Of a stretch of 9,790 nucleotides of DNA, positions 5,620 to 9,790 are shown piece by piece; the stretch's first letter is position 1, and every line of letters begins with the position of its first letter. The translations under genes were made by a program, and so were the position numbers. Source of the stretch: Candidatus Cloacimonadota bacterium (GTDB lineage: Bacteria; Cloacimonadota; Cloacimonadia; Cloacimonadales; Cloacimonadaceae). The stretch is from positions 1-9,790 of the forward strand of contig JAQUJJ010000132.1 of the NCBI GenBank assembly GCA_028681035.1, read 5' to 3'. The notes below the pieces were generated by a model. The model did not search any database and had not been told where the DNA came from. It saw only the letters and a list, made by a program, of their open reading frames with translations.

Positions 5620-7164
5620 ATGCAACACAGTCGCCAATGGCAAAAAAGTAAACTGTATAGAATCTTGGAAAGCACAGCACTAATCTCCAGTCATCTTGCT
5701 ATTATTCAAAACTATTTAGGCACTGATGATTGCAAATATATAAGTACCAAACTCTTGGCCAAACAACATGGGCGATCTAAGCAGCAGCTTGAAGAGCTAT
5801 TAGATAATTATAGCCTCGTTATGCAGAATAAAAATGTGGAAAATAGCATGCTTGAGTCCGAGCTGCAAATGGTTAACCTCTTTCTATTGGACTACAAGGG
5901 AGCTATAGAAATTGATGCCTGGCTGGAGGACTCTCTTAAAAAATATGGATTTGATCAGATAACTGCTTTGCGATACCTAAGATTTGCTGAATTCATTCAG
6001 AATAAAATTTACATTGATACGAAAAAGATGATATTTTGGGATAAAAGGGACAGGTGTATCGATTGTCAGAAATTGCAAACTGAGATTGAGGAAAACTATC
6101 AGTGTGGAAACACAGAATGGGAAAATGTCATCAAGGTTTGCAGAGCCAGCGATTGCCCAGTAAAACCAGACTGTAAGCTTAATCCAGGCATTGTTACCTA
6201 TCATATGTCCGTGAAAGAAAACCCTGAACTTATAAAACCCCGATTACCTAAATTCGATCTCCCTCGGCTAAACCAACCCGTACTTATCCCTAACCAGAGG
6301 ATTTACGATGAGTTGAAGCTTAGCCCGAACAGCATTACAATATTTGATTTCATCGTAAAAAATACACCTGAAATTAGTGATGCCAAGCTCCAAGCCTATG
6401 GCAGAATCAAAAACATTGATGCCCAGGCTGCTCTGTATGAAATCAACGACCGCTTTTTTGCCTTGCAAAATCATGAATTGCTGGAACTCAACGATGAGAG
6501 TATGGTCTGGGAGATAAACGTTGGTTATCTATCAGAATTGATGCATAACGAACATGAGATGCCGGGACCATATAAAGAGCAATCCTCTTCTCCATCTCAA
6601 GCAGAAGAGGAGCTTGTAACAGTTGATGTAGATTTACTAAACGTTTACATCTCGATGATTAGAAATACACTTTCTTCAGCAGTTCAATCATACAAGTTTT
6701 ATTGGACGCAGGCCCTTCTTCACTATTTATATAACGACAATAACTCAATATCTCTAAAATATATGGCCGCGGGAATGTGTGCATTTGCATGGCAGGATGT
6801 TTTCTCTAACAAGATTAGATATAAAGCAGATGATTTAATCCCCGAAATCACAAGGAACATATGCGAACGTAATGGGGGTTCAACAGATATCGGATTTCCA
6901 GAAGCTTTTGCTGCCTGTCTTTTGAATATTAAAGTATCAGAAATTTCTAGACTTACTCATTATGTCCCCACGCATTTTCTTAGCGGTTGTGTGAAATCAA
7001 CGGATACAAATGATCTAAATGAATCTCCAGAACAAGCATTTTACTCAATAATTGAAAACGACCTTTTTTTTAACGGGCTTAAACGGGTATTGCCGTTCCG
7101 GCAAGATTTAGACTCCATCGTTTTGGACATGAAGCAAAAATACTTTAAAAACTTGAAAAAATAA
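5620..7164 (+). CDS. Uncharacterised Cys-rich protein, first large gene of the BREX-like operon
   Basis: I do not recognise this 514-residue protein. The N-terminal about 130 residues are helical in character, with a possible helix-turn-helix-like LAKQHGRSKQQLEELL (about 46-61). A cysteine cluster follows, numbered from ATG 5620: C146-x2-C149, C162, C174, C179, C185, suggesting a zinc or iron-sulfur site. A Pro-rich linker (about 204-225) leads to a middle domain, then a low-complexity EQSSSPSQAEEE linker (about 324-335), then a C-terminal domain ending KYFKNLKK. No signal peptide or membrane segment is visible. The start is uncertain: TTG 5608 and GTG 5611 are in frame upstream and none has a good ribosome binding site; ATG 5620 has only GGTG 6 nt upstream. 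The stop overlaps the ribosome binding site of the next gene, so the two are one operon. A role in the neighbouring defence system is inferred from position only. Confidence 0.85.
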   Translation: MQHSRQWQKSKLYRILESTALISSHLAIIQNYLGTDDCKYISTKLLAKQHGRSKQQLEELLDNYSLVMQNKNVENSMLESELQMVNLFLLDYKGAIEIDAWLEDSLKKYGFDQITALRYLRFAEFIQNKIYIDTKKMIFWDKRDRCIDCQKLQTEIEENYQCGNTEWENVIKVCRASDCPVKPDCKLNPGIVTYHMSVKENPELIKPRLPKFDLPRLNQPVLIPNQRIYDELKLSPNSITIFDFIVKNTPEISDAKLQAYGRIKNIDAQAALYEINDRFFALQNHELLELNDESMVWEINVGYLSELMHNEHEMPGPYKEQSSSPSQAEEELVTVDVDLLNVYISMIRNTLSSAVQSYKFYWTQALLHYLYNDNNSISLKYMAAGMCAFAWQDVFSNKIRYKADDLIPEITRNICERNGGSTDIGFPEAFAACLLNIKVSEISRLTHYVPTHFLSGCVKSTDTNDLNESPEQAFYSIIENDLFFNGLKRVLPFRQDLDSIVLDMKQKYFKNLKK

Positions 7165-7174
7165 AGGAGAATAG

Positions 7175-9502
7175 TTGTACTACACACAACTAGTAGATGG
7201 TTCCAATATTCCCATACTAACTGATAAAATAAGTAAGGACGATCATACTCCATGGCTGAGACCAGTTTTTTATGAAGAGTTAGATCTGATGGGCTTGAAC
7301 AAGTTCTGGGATTATCCAAAAAGCGAAGCCCCATTGTTATGGGCAAGTAGTAGAAATTACATTTACAGAGGAATCGTAGTTGCAGAATTAATCGGTGGCA
7401 ACTTACAAAATGCACCCGAAGTGAAGCTGCACCATTCTGGTACTCTGAAGCCGATACAAATCGATAGGCTCATTGAAGACAATAAACACGCTTTGACTTC
7501 TTTAGAAAATGAGGCTAAACTATTTATAAACAAAGTGTACAAAGAGCATCGACATAATTGCATGTTTGCAGTTTCATTTAGTGGTGGTAAAGACTCACAG
7601 GCTGTCTATGAACTTGTGTCTCAAGTAGTGCCGCCGGAAGATTATATACTTATTTTCAATGACACTGGCATGGAGATGCCGTACACACTGGAAACAGTCG
7701 CGCAAACATTCAGTGCCCATAAAAGAAAGTTTCCTAATTCGCATATAACCGTGAGTAACCCTGTCAAAGACACCGTGCAACTATGGAATGAATTTGGACC
7801 TCCAACAAGAAAGCACAGATGGTGTTGTACTGTATGCAAAACAGCCCCGTTCCTCAATTCCCTAAAACAGATTAATCCTAATGGTGCAATAATAAAAAAC
7901 TTCGTAGGCATCAGGTCAGAAGAGAGCAAAACCAGAAAAAATTATCTACGAATCAATACTGTTGGCAAACATCGCGGGGTTTCAAGTATTCATCCCATAT
8001 TTTATTGGACTTCGTATGAGGTATATTTGTACCTCATCTCAAAAGGAATCTCTGTGAATGAAGGCTACAGAATGGGGTTAACAAGAGTTGGATGTTCAAT
8101 ATGCCCATTTTCAACACCGTTATCTGAATACATAAATTATAGTTCCAATAAAGATGTACTGCAACCTTTTGTAGACTGCATAAAGAACTCAATGGAAATC
8201 ACAGGTATTAAACCTCACATGTACGATGATTATATTGAAACCAAGAATTGGGCAAAGCTTGTTAGGTCATCCACAGTAAAAAAAGATGGTAGAGATTACC
8301 GCATAATAAACCAAGTTAATGATCTTGTTATTTCCACTAAGACGAGCTTTGAGGAAGTAATGGATGGCCTAATGATGTTTAAGCATTTAAGATGGTCGAA
8401 GGTGTCAGATGAATTAAACTTTGAGTTTACGCTAAACGACGTCATTATAAAAGGGAAAACACGGATACAAAAGGATAGAAACGAATTTACGTTTTGCTCA
8501 ATTGCTGAGAACCCAACAATTGTAGGCCTTATAAAAAGAGCGTTTAATCGAATTACTTACTGCGTTCATTGTGGTAGTTGCTCTGCAGAGTGTCCTCAAA
8601 TGGCGATTGAAATTGATACCAACAAAATTGATTTATCAAAATGTATCCATTGCTTAAGATGCCTTACTGTGTTTGATAACGGGTGTATTAATGCTATGGG
8701 AAGAATGAATATTAAGGGAGATAATAAAATGAACAAGAAAGGTGCTTTGAATAGATATTGGGGTTTTGGAATGAGACAAGAATGGATAAATGGGTTTTTA
8801 GCTGACCCTGAGTACTGGATTGCGAGTAACGGACTAGGCCCCATTCAGCATAAGGCTATGATTAACTGGTTGAAGGATGCAAACCTCATTGAGGCCAATA
8901 ATAAACCCAGCCAATTATGCAAATTGTTGCGAGCTAAATGCACAAATGAAATGGCAACCTTGATTTCCTGGCTAAATATCATTGAACAATCCACGGTCTG
9001 TAATTGGTGGGCCAGCCTTGAACGAAAAACTTATTCAAGAAGTGACTTAGACTTTCTTTTGGGCGATATCTTTTCTGACATCACTGAAAGGTCACGAACA
9101 AACGCGTTGCGCTCACTAATTGGGACAATCAAAGACACTGTGATTTCTTCTAACTATTCAATGTATTCAGTGAGAACTAAAGGAATATCAGTTCAATCAA
9201 TATCCAAGACAGAATCAGAAGACATTGAAATAGAGGTGCTTATTTATGCATTATACAACTTTGCAAAGCACTCAAATACTTTTAATTTCACATTGACGGA
9301 TGCTTTCAGTGATGATACAACCAGCAAATCAATAAAGGAGCTTGGGATTAGTGAAAACTTACTCAAGGCAACTCTAATCTCTCTGCAGGAACATCGTTCA
9401 AAACTGGTACGTGTTGAGTTTGTGGCAAATTTAGACAACATATTTTTAAACAAAGACTTAAGTGCTACAGAGGCACTGCAAATTTATTTGGAGGGTAAAT
9501 AA
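7175..9502 (+). CDS. BrxP-like fusion: PP-loop PAPS-reductase/DndC-like, ferredoxin, DUF4007-like
   Basis: The 775-residue protein contains three modules. A PP-loop ATPase domain of the PAPS reductase/DndC superfamily occupies about 125-345: SGGKDS (136-141), the CC-x2-C set (C207, C208, C211) and a later GCSICPF pair (C297, C300); by analogy with DndC these cysteines could hold a 4Fe-4S cluster. A ferredoxin-like segment follows (about 450-495): C453-x2-C456-x2-C459-x3-C463 and C480-x2-C483-x2-C486-x7-C494. The tail (about 520-775, from RYWGFGMRQEWINGFL) resembles DUF4007. Such proteins occur in type 4 BREX (BrxP) and near phosphorothioation-type systems; the activity of BrxP is, to my knowledge, not established. 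The start is TTG 7175, supported by AAGGAG (7164-7169) 5 nt upstream. It lies 10 bp after the previous gene and overlaps the next by one base (TAATG), so the three are co-translated. The BrxP call rests on context; the PP-loop assignment is firm. Confidence 0.85.
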   Translation: MYYTQLVDGSNIPILTDKISKDDHTPWLRPVFYEELDLMGLNKFWDYPKSEAPLLWASSRNYIYRGIVVAELIGGNLQNAPEVKLHHSGTLKPIQIDRLIEDNKHALTSLENEAKLFINKVYKEHRHNCMFAVSFSGGKDSQAVYELVSQVVPPEDYILIFNDTGMEMPYTLETVAQTFSAHKRKFPNSHITVSNPVKDTVQLWNEFGPPTRKHRWCCTVCKTAPFLNSLKQINPNGAIIKNFVGIRSEESKTRKNYLRINTVGKHRGVSSIHPIFYWTSYEVYLYLISKGISVNEGYRMGLTRVGCSICPFSTPLSEYINYSSNKDVLQPFVDCIKNSMEITGIKPHMYDDYIETKNWAKLVRSSTVKKDGRDYRIINQVNDLVISTKTSFEEVMDGLMMFKHLRWSKVSDELNFEFTLNDVIIKGKTRIQKDRNEFTFCSIAENPTIVGLIKRAFNRITYCVHCGSCSAECPQMAIEIDTNKIDLSKCIHCLRCLTVFDNGCINAMGRMNIKGDNKMNKKGALNRYWGFGMRQEWINGFLADPEYWIASNGLGPIQHKAMINWLKDANLIEANNKPSQLCKLLRAKCTNEMATLISWLNIIEQSTVCNWWASLERKTYSRSDLDFLLGDIFSDITERSRTNALRSLIGTIKDTVISSNYSMYSVRTKGISVQSISKTESEDIEIEVLIYALYNFAKHSNTFNFTLTDAFSDDTTSKSIKELGISENLLKATLISLQEHRSKLVRVEFVANLDNIFLNKDLSATEALQIYLEGK

Positions 9503-9790
9503 TGTTCAAATATGATGAGATTATTGATATAAACAAAGATTACAGTCCTTATTATAACCTGCTGAACGAGGGTAAGGATACCTGGAAGAGCTTTATTATA
9601 ACACCGCAGTTTTATCAACTGTTGAATGCCACATTGGACTGTTTGGAAAAGGAGAATATATCCTTATGGTTGCAGGGAGCTTATGGCACAGGTAAACGCC
9701 ATGCAACAGGATTCTTAAAACACTTGCTTTGGCTGCCCTTGTCAGAAATTGGGCCTTGGGCTGGGAAGCTCCAGGATCCACAAGTCAAGA
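9502..9790 (+). CDS. brxC: BrxC/PglY-like P-loop ATPase, N-terminal part (runs off the window)
   Basis: Ninety-six codons are visible. The pattern is that of BrxC/PglY ATPases: a short N terminus (MFKYDEIIDINKDYSPYYNL), a segment ending ITPQFYQLLNATL, a strand SLWLQ and the Walker A loop GAYGTGKR (59-66), then HATGFLKHLL. BrxC proteins are large AAA-type ATPases central to BREX phage exclusion. The Walker A motif has R66 where Ser or Thr normally binds magnesium; AGC to CGC would be a single-base change. ATG 9502 shares its A with the previous stop codon and has GGAGGG (9490-9495) 6 nt upstream. No frameshift is seen in the visible part. Other STAND- or AAA-type defence ATPases remain possible until the Walker B and C-terminal parts are read. 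Confidence 0.7.
   Translation, partial: MFKYDEIIDINKDYSPYYNLLNEGKDTWKSFIITPQFYQLLNATLDCLEKENISLWLQGAYGTGKRHATGFLKHLLWLPLSEIGPWAGKLQDPQVK

Noticed and set aside
4842..5620. CRISPR array near the Cas6-like ORF
   Set aside because: No regularly spaced repeats of 23-40 bp are present anywhere in the window; only short palindromes and a 10-bp direct repeat are seen.

Overview
The window looks like bacterial chromosome in which a fairly ordinary core-type region meets an accessory, defence-type region. The taxon cannot be fixed from the sequence. Two secreted proteins pair a fibronectin-III-like module with a DUF3494 (ice-binding-protein-like) domain, which would suit an anaerobic FCB-type or Candidatus Cloacimonadota-like organism, but that is inference. 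Strong AAGGAGG-type ribosome binding sites show standard bacterial translation. By eye the left part (1-3035) is close to balanced in base composition, while the right part (about 5000-9790) is clearly AT-richer, which fits horizontal acquisition.

Left region. Positions 3-548 hold the C-terminal catalytic part of a class III adenylate cyclase, followed by a hairpin terminator. After about 500 bp without a convincing gene come two tandem paralogous secreted DUF3494 proteins (1088-2038 and 2091-3035) and a strong rho-independent terminator (3087-3132).

Middle region. A gene-free stretch (3133-3517) carries a long inverted repeat. On the minus strand lies a group II intron (3518-4841) with a GTGCGCC 5' end, domain V and domain VI, and EBS1/EBS2 sequences that match the flanking exon. 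Its reverse transcriptase has lost the YADD half through an internal deletion, so this copy cannot move unaided.

Right region, plus strand. A 73-residue ORF (5119-5340) resembles only the N-terminal domain of a Cas6-family CRISPR RNA endonuclease; no CRISPR array or other cas gene is visible. Next come a 48-codon small ORF with two back-to-back perfect inverted repeats, then a tightly packed operon. The operon holds a 514-residue Cys-rich protein I do not recognise, a 775-residue fusion of a PP-loop PAPS-reductase/DndC-like domain with a ferredoxin-like domain and a DUF4007-like tail, and the first 96 codons of a P-loop ATPase resembling BrxC/PglY. This order fits the start of a type 4 BREX phage-defence operon (BrxP-BrxC-PglZ-BrxL). 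The diagnostic PglZ and BrxL genes, if present, lie beyond the right edge. The ATPase has Arg where the Walker A motif normally has Ser/Thr, so the locus may be impaired or diverged.
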